DNA of 64,000 nucleotides, taken from assembly GCF_003856835.1 (NCBI RefSeq), contig NZ_CP034145.1, forward strand, positions 2,046,001 through 2,110,000, in the 5' to 3' direction. The position numbers were made by a program, and so were the translations under genes. The notes under the pieces are model-generated. The model saw only the letters and a program-made list of their open reading frames with translations. It had not been told where the DNA came from and did not search any database. Below are positions 35,151 through 44,046 of the stretch, piece after piece; the stretch's first letter is position 1; each line of letters starts with the position of its first letter. This DNA is from Haloplanus aerogenes. Its GTDB lineage: Archaea > Halobacteriota > Halobacteria > Halobacteriales > Haloferacaceae.

Positions 35151-35995
35151 CCTGCCACGACGACGACGAGGAGTTCCAGAAGCATCTGGAGGAGGAGCCA
35201 GACCCGCAACTCGACCCCGCCAAGAGTCCGGGCATCGGGAGCGACATCGAGGCGCTGGAGGACATCGAAGTGAGCCGTGAGGACGTGACCATCGGCGAGG
35301 CGACGCCGGCGGAACTCGCGGCGGCGGACACCGAACCCGTCGCCGGCGACGGCGCGACATCGCTGCTCGCGGACCTCGACGCGGACGACTCCGTGGACCG
35401 GCGACGAGCGGCGCTGGCGCTGAAAGACGAGGCGACGACCGACGCGGTCGTGACGGGTCTCGCGCAGGCGGCGACGCGGGACGACGACGCCGACGTGCGG
35501 CAGTTCGCCGTGGAGGCGTTGACGGCGCACGGGGGGGAGCGGGCGGCTGCCGTCGCCGTCGCACTCCTCGACGACCCGGACCCGTGGGTACGAGCGGAGG
35601 CGGTCGTCGCCCTCGACAACGTGGACCGCGCGGCCCACGAGGACGAGATCGCGGCCGCCGTCGACGACGACCACCACGCCGTGCGCCGGAATGCCGCCAT
35701 CTCGCTGTTCAAGTTGCGGGGCGAAGCGATGGAGAACCGCCTGCTCTCCCTCTCGCGCGACGACAGCGAACGCGTCCGGGAGTGGGCGGCCCACATGCTC
35801 GGCGGCGTCGACTCCGACGCGGCCCGCGACCGCCTGCGCGACCTGACCGACGACCCCGCGACGGTAGTGCGACAGACCGCCGAGCGCGCACTGGAGGCGG
35901 AGCCCGACCGGTTCCGCCGGCAGTTCGGCGCGCTGGAGAACGACGCTCGCCTGCTTCCCGGCGAGGACCGACTCAACCGCATGCCCGATCTATGA
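35147..35995 (+). CDS. HEAT-repeat protein in nar operon
   Basis: This 282-residue acidic protein opens MTCHDDDEEFQKHLEEEPDP. From about residue 70 it has at least four HEAT/PBS-lyase-type repeats of about 30 residues (DDSVDRRRAALALKD, DADVRQFAVEALTA, DPWVRAEAVVALDN, HHAVRRNAAISLFK, SERVREWAAHMLGG). Such repeats form protein-binding solenoids. Its place between nar structural genes and mrp suggests assembly of nitrate reductase, but this is inference. It overlaps mrp by four bases. Confidence 0.8.
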   Translation: MTCHDDDEEFQKHLEEEPDPQLDPAKSPGIGSDIEALEDIEVSREDVTIGEATPAELAAADTEPVAGDGATSLLADLDADDSVDRRRAALALKDEATTDAVVTGLAQAATRDDDADVRQFAVEALTAHGGERAAAVAVALLDDPDPWVRAEAVVALDNVDRAAHEDEIAAAVDDDHHAVRRNAAISLFKLRGEAMENRLLSLSRDDSERVREWAAHMLGGVDSDAARDRLRDLTDDPATVVRQTAERALEAEPDRFRRQFGALENDARLLPGEDRLNRMPDL

Positions 35996-37260
35996 CGGAC
36001 ACCGACGACACGACCACGACGGCGGCACAGCCCGACGACGCGACGCTCGAAGACCGCGTGGAGGCGGCGCTCCGGTCGGTCCGCGATCCGGCAGCCGACC
36101 TCTCCGTCTTCGAGGCGGGGTTCGTCGAGAACGTCGAGGTGAGTGAGGGCGACGTACGCCTCGAAGTCGACCTGCACGCCCTCGACGACGACACGGGACA
36201 GGGTGTGATCGACGCCATGTTGCGCGCCGTCGACGACGTGGACGGCGTGGGCGGTGTCCACGTCGAACGCGCGTCACCGTCGGCCGAGGGGCGGTCGAGC
36301 GTCGCGGCGTTCGATCACGTCGTCGCCGTCGCCAGCGCGAAAGGCGGCGTCGGCAAGTCCACCGTGGCGGCCCACCTCGCCTGCGCGTTCGCCGCCGAGC
36401 GTGACGTGGCGCTGTTCGACGCGGACATCCACGGCCCGAACGTGCCGGCGCTCGTCGACGCGGCGGGACCGATCCACGCCACCGACGAGGGCGACCCGAT
36501 GCCCGTCCGCCGCCGTGGGATGGACGTGATGAGCGTCGGTCTGATGGAGGACGGCGCGCCCCTCGCGTGGCGTGGGGCGATGGCCCACGACGCGCTCTCC
36601 GACCTCTTCGAGAACACCGCGTGGGAGAACGACGACGTACTGGTGATCGACCTGCCGCCCGGCACGGGTGACGTGGTGCTCACCACCTTGCAGGATGTCC
36701 ACGTCGACGGCGTCGTCGTCGTCACGACGCCCTTCCACGCCGCCGTCAGCGACACCGGGCGCACCGTCGAACTGTTCCGCGACAACGACGTGCCGGTCCT
36801 CGGTGCCGTCGTCAACATGGCCGAGTACGTCTGTGACTGCTGTGGCGAGCCGAACGAGTTGTTCGACGAGTCGGTCGACGATCTGGACGCGCCGGTGCTC
36901 GCGGAACTGCCGTTCACGCGGGAGTTGCAGGGGACGCCCGAACCGGGCGACGTACCCGACGCGGTCGCGGATCTGGGGGAGCGAACGCTCGACGCCCTCG
37001 ACACCGCGGACGAAGTGGACGTGCCGGACGACGCCGTCGATATTCGTGACCTGCCGCCCGAGGAGCGGAAGGGGCGGGTCCGCGAACGGTTCGAATCGCT
37101 CGATCCGGGGGAGCGGTTCGTCCTCGTCAGCGACCGCGATCCGACACCAGTCGGGGGGTTCCTGAGCCGTCTCGCGGGGGCGCCACGCGAGGCGTTCGAC
37201 ATCGAGGTGCGGCGGGCGACGCCGTCCGACTGGGTGCTGGAGACGGTCAAGGTGGCGTGA
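35992..37260 (+). CDS. Mrp/NBP35-type ATPase with MIP18 and DUF2249 domains
   Basis: This 422-residue protein has three parts: an N-terminal MIP18/DUF59 domain (about 20-95), an Mrp P-loop ATPase (about 105-320) with the Walker motif SAKGGVGKST, the DADIHGPN strand and a CDCCGEP cluster-site, and a C-terminal DUF2249 domain (about 345-420, beginning around ERFESLDPGERFVLVSDRDP). Mrp proteins carry and deliver Fe-S clusters. DUF2249 domains often occur near denitrification and heme genes. As the last gene of the overlapping nar unit, it is a good candidate for cluster delivery to NarH/NarG or NarB. It overlaps the following frame by four bases, but that gene probably has a later start. Confidence 0.88.
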   Translation: MTDTDDTTTTAAQPDDATLEDRVEAALRSVRDPAADLSVFEAGFVENVEVSEGDVRLEVDLHALDDDTGQGVIDAMLRAVDDVDGVGGVHVERASPSAEGRSSVAAFDHVVAVASAKGGVGKSTVAAHLACAFAAERDVALFDADIHGPNVPALVDAAGPIHATDEGDPMPVRRRGMDVMSVGLMEDGAPLAWRGAMAHDALSDLFENTAWENDDVLVIDLPPGTGDVVLTTLQDVHVDGVVVVTTPFHAAVSDTGRTVELFRDNDVPVLGAVVNMAEYVCDCCGEPNELFDESVDDLDAPVLAELPFTRELQGTPEPGDVPDAVADLGERTLDALDTADEVDVPDDAVDIRDLPPEERKGRVRERFESLDPGERFVLVSDRDPTPVGGFLSRLAGAPREAFDIEVRRATPSDWVLETVKVA

Positions 37261-37346
37261 CGGCGACGCTGACGCCGACGAGCGCGTGGATCGCGACTCG
37301 GCGCCCACGTCGGTCGTTTAAGAGGTTCCCGGCCCACCACGCAGCC

Positions 37347-37802
37347 GTGCAGTTCGACGACTTCGACCACGACGCGCATCTGCGGCGGGCGTTCGACCTC
37401 GCTCGCGAGGCCGCGGCCCGTGGCGACGAGCCGTTCGGCAGCGTACTCGTCCACGACGACGAGGTCGTGATGGCCGACTCGAATCGGATCGTCACGGCGG
37501 ACGACATCCGGCACCATCCCGAACTCCATCTCGCGTACCGCGCGTGCCGGGAGTTCGACCCCGACGAACGGGCGGAGATGGTCATGTACACCAGCACCGA
37601 ACCGTGCCCGATGTGCGCCGGCGGGATGGTCAGGGCCGGCTTCGACCGCGTCGTCTACAGCGTCGGAAGCGACGAGGTCGCCGCGTTCACCGGCGACGAA
37701 CCGTCGGTCCGCTCGGCCGAGATTCTGACCGGCGTCACCGATGTCGTCGGTCCCGTCCTGAACGACGAGGGGCGGCGGGTCCACGAGGTATTCGACTGGT
37801 AG
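37347..37802 (+). CDS. nucleobase/nucleoside deaminase, CDA fold
   Basis: This 151-residue zinc deaminase shows HPELHLA as the catalytic His-x-Glu motif (Pro replaces the usual Ala) and PCPMCAGGM as the two-Cys part, followed by VVYSVGSDEVAAF. It resembles guanine deaminase and tRNA-adenosine-deaminase relatives; the true substrate is unknown. I chose GTG 37347 (VQFDDFDHDAHLRRAF) because TTTAAG at 37317-37322 lies about 27 bases before it, suggesting a leaderless transcript. A GTG at 37257 would overlap mrp and add 30 non-conserved residues. Confidence 0.82.
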   Translation: MQFDDFDHDAHLRRAFDLAREAAARGDEPFGSVLVHDDEVVMADSNRIVTADDIRHHPELHLAYRACREFDPDERAEMVMYTSTEPCPMCAGGMVRAGFDRVVYSVGSDEVAAFTGDEPSVRSAEILTGVTDVVGPVLNDEGRRVHEVFDW

Positions 37803-37919
37803 CCGGTTGTGGTGAATCGTTCGCTGACGACGGCAACTCTCGACGCCGTCCCTGTGGGACCACCCGCCACCGAGGCGAGACGGAGTGGCTTTATTCGGCC
37901 GCTCGTCGTACACCGGCCC

Positions 37920-38882
37920 ATGCGCGCAGTTCGCTATCACGAACACGGTGGGAGTGCAGTACTGCAAGTCGACGATGTCGACCGGCCGGAGCCGGCCGAC
38001 GACGAAGTGCTGGTCGAGGTGGCAGCCGCAGGCATCAACCCCGTGGACACCTACTTCCGCGAGGGAGCGTACCAGCCGTTCACGCTCCCGATGGTCCCCG
38101 GCGTCGACGCCGCGGGCGAGGCCGTCGAGGTCGGATCGGCCGTCGAGGGGATCGGCGAGGGCGACGCCGTGATCGCCACCGGCCTGAGCAAGGACCACTA
38201 CGGCGCCTGCGCGGAGTACGTGGCCGTGCCGAGCGACCGCATCGCTCGCCTGCCTGCAGGCGTCGACCTCGTGGCCGCCGGTGGCGCGGGTGTCGCCGCG
38301 GTCACGTCGTGGCGGGCGCTGATCGACCACGCCGGGCTGGAACCCGCGGAGACGGCGCTGATCCACGGCGGAAGCGGCGGCGTGGGCCACGCGGCCGTCC
38401 AACTGGCGGCCGCGACCGGTGCGCGGGTCGTCACCACCGCCGCCAGCGAGTACCACGACCGCCTCGACGACCTCGGCGCCGACGCCGTCCTCGACTACGG
38501 CCGCGACGACCTCCGGGACGCGGTGGTCGAGGCGAGTTCGGGTGGCCCGGACGTGATCCTCGATCACCGCCTCGACGACTACCTGCAGTTCGACGCCGAC
38601 GTGGCCGCCCACGACGGCCGGATCGTCGGCATCGGCGAGAACGACCCCGCCATCGGCTTCACGAACGACGGCGTCGCGCGGGGGAAGGATCTCACCTACC
38701 AGTTCATGAGTATGTTCAACACGCCGGAGCTGAGCGAGCCGCTGGGGCGGGTCGCGCACCTCATGGGGACGGGTGACCTCGACATCGAGGTGGCGCAGAC
38801 GTACGATCTGGACGAGGTGGCCGACGCGCACGACGACGTGATGGCCGACAGCTTCCTCGGAAAATTGGTCGTCGTTCCCTAA
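37920..38882 (+). CDS. zinc-less quinone-oxidoreductase/MDR-family dehydrogenase
   Basis: This 320-residue medium-chain dehydrogenase resembles NADPH:quinone reductase (zeta-crystallin group). The NADPH loop is HGGSGGVGHAAVQLAAA (about 142-158), and the N-terminal catalytic domain has AAAGINPVDTYFREGAYQ. The zinc ligands of alcohol dehydrogenases are absent, as is usual for this group. TTTATT near 37890 lies about 27 bases before the ATG, so the transcript is probably leaderless. It is convergent with the SDR gene (four-base overlap). Confidence 0.85.
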   Translation: MRAVRYHEHGGSAVLQVDDVDRPEPADDEVLVEVAAAGINPVDTYFREGAYQPFTLPMVPGVDAAGEAVEVGSAVEGIGEGDAVIATGLSKDHYGACAEYVAVPSDRIARLPAGVDLVAAGGAGVAAVTSWRALIDHAGLEPAETALIHGGSGGVGHAAVQLAAATGARVVTTAASEYHDRLDDLGADAVLDYGRDDLRDAVVEASSGGPDVILDHRLDDYLQFDADVAAHDGRIVGIGENDPAIGFTNDGVARGKDLTYQFMSMFNTPELSEPLGRVAHLMGTGDLDIEVAQTYDLDEVADAHDDVMADSFLGKLVVVP

Positions 38883-39580
38883 GCCTCGCCGTAGACGGGG
38901 ACGGCGGCGCCGCTCGTCACGCCGGCAGCGTCGGAACAGAGAAAGAGGACGACTGCAGCGATGTCGGCGGGGTCGACCCACGCGTCATCGGGGTCCATCA
39001 TCTCGCGGTTCATCGGCGTGTCGATGACGCTCGGCATGACGGCGTTGGCACGGACCGTCCCCAGATTTTCCTCGGCAATCGTCTCGGTCAGGAGGCGGAC
39101 GCCCGCCTTGCTCGCCCGGTAGATGCCGTCGCCTTCGCCGCCTTCGAGCGACGAGCGTGACGACACGGAGACGATGGCGCCCTCCGTCTCCTGAAGGTGC
39201 GGGAGCGCGTGCTTCGAGGCCAGAAACATCGTCTTCAGGTTCACGTCGAAGAGGGTATCGAACAGGTCGGCGTCCGTCTCGTGGATGGGGTCGCCGCCGC
39301 GCCACGTGCCCGCGATGTTGGCCAGATAATCGATCCGGCCGTGGTCGTCGACGACGGCCTCGACGACCCGCTGCACGTCGCGCTCGTCGGTGAAGTCACC
39401 CTCGTAATAGTCGATCGTCTCGGGGTCGACGAGCGACGACTCGTCGTCCGGTGGGACGATGTCGGTGCCACAGACCGTCGCGCCCGCCGCGTCGAAGGCG
39501 TCCGCGACGGCGCTGCCGAGCGCCCCGCAGGCGCCGGTCACGAGCGCCACCTCGCCGGCGCAGTCGAACGTCGTGTCCAT
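38879..39580 (-). CDS. short-chain dehydrogenase/reductase
   Basis: This 233-residue SDR has the cofactor loop TGACGALGSAV, then ANIAGTW for the NNAG-type motif, the catalytic Ser in SVSSRSSLEGGEGDG, and YRASK as YxxxK. The acidic residue after strand 2 (GTDIV) favours NAD+. The substrate is unknown. It is divergent from the sensor kinase gene at 39705. Confidence 0.87.
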   Translation of the reverse strand: MDTTFDCAGEVALVTGACGALGSAVADAFDAAGATVCGTDIVPPDDESSLVDPETIDYYEGDFTDERDVQRVVEAVVDDHGRIDYLANIAGTWRGGDPIHETDADLFDTLFDVNLKTMFLASKHALPHLQETEGAIVSVSSRSSLEGGEGDGIYRASKAGVRLLTETIAEENLGTVRANAVMPSVIDTPMNREMMDPDDAWVDPADIAAVVLFLCSDAAGVTSGAAVPVYGEA

Positions 39581-39704
39581 ACGTCCACCGAACGGTCGGA
39601 ACCCGAATAAGCGTACGCCTCGCGAGGCCCCAACGTGACTAACGCACCCGCTAACGACTGTGCGCCGACAGTTGTTTTACCGTGGATTCCGAATATTCGA
39701 ACGT

Positions 39705-41084
39705 GTGAACCCGGACTATCCGTCTGACGAACGAGAGCAGTCCGGGAGCGAGACCATCCAAACTGTCGACACGCTCCGGGGAGAACTGGAGCGCAACGAC
39801 CTCGCGCGACATCTCGCGCTGTTCTATCGGTCGCCACAGAATCAGCTAGAAGTCGCGGCCACGTTCGTCAAGCAGGGTCTCCGGAGCGGTAATCGCTGTC
39901 TCTACTTCGTGGATACCAACACGCGGTCCACGATAGAGCGTGCATTTCGGCGGGTCGACATCGACGTCGAGCGCAGAGTGGCCGACGGCGACCTGCTGAT
40001 AGAGAATGCGCAGGACGCATACCGCGAAGCGAACTTCGATCCGGACGAACTGATATCGTTGCTCGCGGACGCGTGTCACGGGAGCGTCACCGACGAGTAC
40101 GACGGGCTCTGGGTGGCGGGCGAACTCTCGTGGTGTTTCCACACCAACCTGAGCTACGACCACGTGATCGGCTTCGAGGCGGACTTCGACGCGGCGTGTC
40201 CCGACCTCCCCGTCACGGCGCTGTGCCAGTACGACCTGAACCAGTTCAACGACGAGTCGGTCGCCAAGGCGCTGTGGACCCACGAACAGATCGTCTACCG
40301 CTACCGGCTCTGTGAGAACCCGTACTACATCGCCCCGGACGAGTACCGATCGGACGGGAGCGGGCTGTTGAACGGCCAACTGATGCTGGAGCAGATGTAC
40401 GACCTAGCCCACGCACGGAGCCAGGTGACGCGGCGCGAACAGCGACTCTCGGTCGTCAACCGAATCCTGCGTCACGACATCCGAAACGATCTGAACGTCG
40501 TCCGTGGGATACTGAACCTCTTTGCCGAACGGACGGACCTCGACGACACGTCCGAAGACCGGCTCGATACGGCGATTCGCCACGTCGACGGCATCTTCGA
40601 CGTCGCCGACAAGGCCCGGTACGTCGAGCGGACGATCAGCCGGTCGACGGTGGAACGCGGCACGCTCGCCCCGTTCATCGAACGTGCGCTGGATCGGGTG
40701 ACGACGACCCATCCGGACGCGACCGTCTCCGTGGAGGGGATCCACGACGTCGAAGTGGTCACGGATGCCAACCTCGGCGTCGCGCTCGCCGAACTCCTCG
40801 AATACGCGATCGACGCCCAGGACGCCGACGAGCCACGCGTCGAACTGACGGTTTCGGATCGCCCCCCCGAACGGGTGCAGATCGAGGTGCAGTACCCCGG
40901 GCAGCCGATCCCACGGACCGACCAACAGGTGCTGAACGAGGGGATCGAGACGCCCCTGAACCACTGCCGCGGCCTCGGCCTGTGGCTGGCCAAGTGGGTC
41001 GTGGAGAACGCACACGGCACCCTCGACTTTCCGGAGACGGACGAGCCACGGATTCGGATCGAACTGTATCGGTGTCTCGCCTGA
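39705..41084 (+). CDS. MEDS-domain sensor histidine kinase
   Basis: This 459-residue cytoplasmic kinase has a MEDS (DcmR-like sensory) domain at about residues 30-200, with HLALFYRSPQNQLEVAATFV and the strand ending NLSYDHVIGFE. A haloarchaeal HisKA-like helix follows (ILRHDIRNDLNVVRGIL, with the phospho-acceptor His) and then an HATPase domain, weakly conserved, near residues 340-455. The trigger is unknown; MEDS domains often sense small one-carbon or hydrocarbon ligands. The GTG at 39705 is chosen because TTTTACC near 39673 sits about 28 bases upstream; a GTG at 39660 is in frame but lies upstream of that element. Confidence 0.82.
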   Translation: MNPDYPSDEREQSGSETIQTVDTLRGELERNDLARHLALFYRSPQNQLEVAATFVKQGLRSGNRCLYFVDTNTRSTIERAFRRVDIDVERRVADGDLLIENAQDAYREANFDPDELISLLADACHGSVTDEYDGLWVAGELSWCFHTNLSYDHVIGFEADFDAACPDLPVTALCQYDLNQFNDESVAKALWTHEQIVYRYRLCENPYYIAPDEYRSDGSGLLNGQLMLEQMYDLAHARSQVTRREQRLSVVNRILRHDIRNDLNVVRGILNLFAERTDLDDTSEDRLDTAIRHVDGIFDVADKARYVERTISRSTVERGTLAPFIERALDRVTTTHPDATVSVEGIHDVEVVTDANLGVALAELLEYAIDAQDADEPRVELTVSDRPPERVQIEVQYPGQPIPRTDQQVLNEGIETPLNHCRGLGLWLAKWVVENAHGTLDFPETDEPRIRIELYRCLA

Positions 41085-41162
41085 CGGTGTGCCCCACGAC
41101 GCCGATTCACACACCAGTGAGCGGATCGTGAGCCTTTTTTCCGGGCTGGGGATAGCCGGCCT

Positions 41163-42506
41163 ATGGCACAAAAACAACGAGAGACGTGGACGACGCGTGT
41201 CGGCTTCATCCTCGCGGCCGTCGGGAGCGCCGTCGGCCTCGGCAACGTCTGGCAGTTCCCCTTCCAGACGGGAGCGAACGGCGGTGCGGCGTTCATCGTC
41301 GTCTATCTCCTCGCCGTCTTCCTGATCGGCTTCCCCGCGATGCTCGCGGAGTTCGTGATCGGTCGTCGGGCGGAGCGCAATCCGATAGACGCCTTCGCTC
41401 GCCTCGGTCACCGGAACTGGAAAGTCGTGGGCGCCCTCGGGACGCTCGCGGCGTTCTGGATCCTCTCCTTTTACAGCGTCGTCGGCGGCTGGGTGATTCG
41501 CTACGTGATCGGCAGCGCCCGCGGCGCCTACTTCAGCGGATCGGAAGCGTACTTCGGCACCATCTCCGCCGGCCCCGAAGCGGTCGCGTTCCACGCCGTC
41601 TTCATGGCGCTGACCGTCGGCGTCGTCGCCTTCGGCGTGACCGACGGCATCGAGCGGTCGACGAAACTGATGGTGCCGAGCATCGTCGTCCTGCTCGGCG
41701 GCCTGGCCGTCTGGGCAGGGACGCTGGAGGGCGGCGCCGCCGGCTACGCCTACTACCTCTCGCCCGAAGTCGACGTGTTGCTCGCCAACCTCGGGTCGAT
41801 TCTGCCCGCCGCCGTGGGACAGGCCTTCTTCACCCTCTCGCTCGGCATGGGCGCGATGATCACCTACGCCTCCTACCTCGGCCGCGACGACTCGCTCCCG
41901 GCCGACGGCGCGACCATCGTGATCCTCAACACGTTCGTCGGCCTGCTGGCGGGGCTGGTGGTCTTCCCCATCCTCTTCTCGCTGGGCGTGGAACCCGGAA
42001 GTGGCGGCCTCGGCGCCGCGTTCATCACGCTCGCCGGCGCGTTCGCACAGTTGCCCGCGGGGCGACTCCTCGGCATCGTCTTCTTCGTCGTCCTCCTCCT
42101 CGCGGCGCTCTCCTCCGCGATCAGCCTGCTCGAAGTGGTCACGTCGTATCTCGTCGACAACACCGAACGCTCGCGCCGGTCACTCGCCGTCGCCCTCGGC
42201 CTCGCCATCTTCCTCCTCGGCGTGCCGAGTGCGTTCGGCCTGTCGATTCTCGGCTGGTACAACGCCATCGCGTACAACCTCCTGCTGCCGCTCTCCGTGC
42301 TCTGTCTCCTCCTGTTCGTCGGGTGGGTCGACGCCGGCGACGGGGTCGCCGAACTCCGGCGCGGCACCGGCCTGAGCGAGTCCGGTGCGGCCGCGTGGCT
42401 CTGGTTCGTCCGGACGGTCGTTCCGCTGGGCGTCCTGTTGACGCTGCTGCTCGGCCTCCAGTCACTCGCCGTCCGGGCCGGCCTGCTCTCGCAGGCCATC
42501 GTGTAG
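41163..42506 (+). CDS. sodium-dependent NSS-family transporter (first of tandem pair)
   Basis: This 447-residue transporter has the SNF/NSS signature: TRVGFILAAVGSAVGLGNVW is helix 1 with the unwound sodium/substrate site, and FPFQTGANGGAAFIVVYLL follows. There are about 11-12 helices. Family members import amino acids with Na+. The substrate is not determined. CCTTTTTTCC near 41131 lies about 30 bases before the ATG and is a likely promoter. The next gene is a diverged duplicate. Confidence 0.92.
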   Translation: MAQKQRETWTTRVGFILAAVGSAVGLGNVWQFPFQTGANGGAAFIVVYLLAVFLIGFPAMLAEFVIGRRAERNPIDAFARLGHRNWKVVGALGTLAAFWILSFYSVVGGWVIRYVIGSARGAYFSGSEAYFGTISAGPEAVAFHAVFMALTVGVVAFGVTDGIERSTKLMVPSIVVLLGGLAVWAGTLEGGAAGYAYYLSPEVDVLLANLGSILPAAVGQAFFTLSLGMGAMITYASYLGRDDSLPADGATIVILNTFVGLLAGLVVFPILFSLGVEPGSGGLGAAFITLAGAFAQLPAGRLLGIVFFVVLLLAALSSAISLLEVVTSYLVDNTERSRRSLAVALGLAIFLLGVPSAFGLSILGWYNAIAYNLLLPLSVLCLLLFVGWVDAGDGVAELRRGTGLSESGAAAWLWFVRTVVPLGVLLTLLLGLQSLAVRAGLLSQAIV

Positions 42507-42569
42507 CCTCCCCGAAAGACTGCGCGCGACTCGAAACCCACTTGACGCGCGTTCGCTGACCGGGAGATA

Positions 42570-43979
42570 ATGACACGAGAGACGTGGGCGACGCGCACGG
42601 GCTTCATCCTCGCGGCCGCCGGGAGCGCCGTCGGGTTGGGGAACATCTGGCGGTTCCCGTGGATGACCGCGCAGAACGGCGGCAGCGCCTTTCTGGCCGT
42701 CTATCTGCTCGTCGTCTTCGGGGTCGGGGTCCCCGGCCTCCTCGGCGAGTTCGTGATCGGGCGGCGGGCGCGGCGCAACCCCATGGGCGCGCTCCGCGAC
42801 CTCTCCGGGTCGCGGCGGTGGGCCGCCGTCGGCGCCGTCTCCGCCGTCACCGGCGTCGCCCTCCTCTCCTTCTACAGCGTCGTCGGCGGGTGGATTCTGC
42901 GCTACCTGCTCGTCTCGATGACCGGCCCCCTCACCGGCGGCGCGGCCTACCTCTCCACGCCGGGTGCCTACTTCGAGACCATCTCCTTCGGCTTCGAGGC
43001 CGCGGCCTTCCACCTCCTGTTTCTCGCCATCACCGGCGGCATCGTCCTCGGCGGCGTCCGCCGCGGCATCGAACTCGGGACGAAAGTGATGGTGCCTGCC
43101 GTCCTCGTCCTCCTCGTCGGGATGGCGGCGTGGGTCGTCACACAACCGGGCGCTGGCGCCGGGTATCAGTTCTTCCTCGGGTTCGACCTCACGACCCTGC
43201 GGGAGAACTTCTTCTCGATTCTCGGCCCGGCCGCCGGGCAAGCCCTGTTCACCCTCTCCGTCGGCGCCGGGACGATGGTTACCTACGCCTCCTATCTCGG
43301 TGAAGACCGGTCGCTCCCGTTCGACGGATCGGTCATCGCCCTGCTGAACACCGGCGTCGGCGTCCTCGCGGGCCTCGTGGTCTTCCCCCTCCTCTTCTCG
43401 CAGGGCGTCGATCCGGGGACGGGCGGGCCGGGCGCACTCTTCGTCGGCATCGCGGGCGCGTTCGCCGCCCTGCCCGGTGGCGGCCTCCTCGCCATCGTCT
43501 TCTTCGGCGTCGTCACCCTCGCCGCCCTGTCGAGTTCGATCAGTATGCTGGAGATTCCGGTCGCCGTCCTCGTCGACGAGGGCGGGTGGTCGCGGCGGGC
43601 GGCGGTGGGCGTCCTCCTCGCGCTCGTCGCCGTCACTGGCACTGTGACCGCACTCCGTCCGGCCCTGTTCGACTTCGTCGCTGGCACCCTCGTCGACCTG
43701 CTGCTCACCGGCGGCCTCCTCGCCTTCCTCCTCTTTGCCGGGTGGGTGCTGGGCCGCGACGCGGTGGCCGAGTACGTCTCGGGCGCCGGGCCAGTCGCGC
43801 GGCAACTGGCGACGCCGTGGCTGTTCGCCGTCGGTATCGTCATTCCCGTCTTCCTCGTGTTCACGCTCCTGACGACGGCGGGCATCGACGCCCGCGTGGG
43901 GTTCTGGCCGACCGTTGGCGTCGCCGTCGCGGCCGTCGCCGTCGTCCTCGTGGGACTGCGGCGGCAGGCGACGGTGTAG
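42570..43979 (+). CDS. sodium-dependent NSS-family transporter (second of tandem pair)
   Basis: This 469-residue transporter starts MTRETWATRTGFILAAAGSA and keeps the helix-1 site VGLGNIWRFPWMTAQNGG. It is a paralogue of the gene 63 bases upstream, probably an old tandem duplication, with different substrate-site residues (FPWM for FPFQT). It should import amino acids with Na+. Partial change in residues after GLGN suggests that the two genes may differ in substrate. Confidence 0.92.
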   Translation: MTRETWATRTGFILAAAGSAVGLGNIWRFPWMTAQNGGSAFLAVYLLVVFGVGVPGLLGEFVIGRRARRNPMGALRDLSGSRRWAAVGAVSAVTGVALLSFYSVVGGWILRYLLVSMTGPLTGGAAYLSTPGAYFETISFGFEAAAFHLLFLAITGGIVLGGVRRGIELGTKVMVPAVLVLLVGMAAWVVTQPGAGAGYQFFLGFDLTTLRENFFSILGPAAGQALFTLSVGAGTMVTYASYLGEDRSLPFDGSVIALLNTGVGVLAGLVVFPLLFSQGVDPGTGGPGALFVGIAGAFAALPGGGLLAIVFFGVVTLAALSSSISMLEIPVAVLVDEGGWSRRAAVGVLLALVAVTGTVTALRPALFDFVAGTLVDLLLTGGLLAFLLFAGWVLGRDAVAEYVSGAGPVARQLATPWLFAVGIVIPVFLVFTLLTTAGIDARVGFWPTVGVAVAAVAVVLVGLRRQATV

Positions 43980-44046
43980 CCACGGGCGGCGGAATCCTTT
44001 TGCCGGTCCTCGAACCTTGTTATGGGACGATGATAGGTGGTCGGCC

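Noticed and set aside
37257-37346. Upstream GTG start for the deaminase overlapping mrp
   Set aside because: The extra residues are basic and not conserved, and a TATA-like TTTAAG is placed exactly for a leaderless start at 37347.
36315-38981. Long minus-strand frame across mrp, the deaminase and the oxidoreductase
   Set aside because: It crosses three well-supported plus-strand genes and has no recognisable domain; it is an antisense by-product of codon bias.
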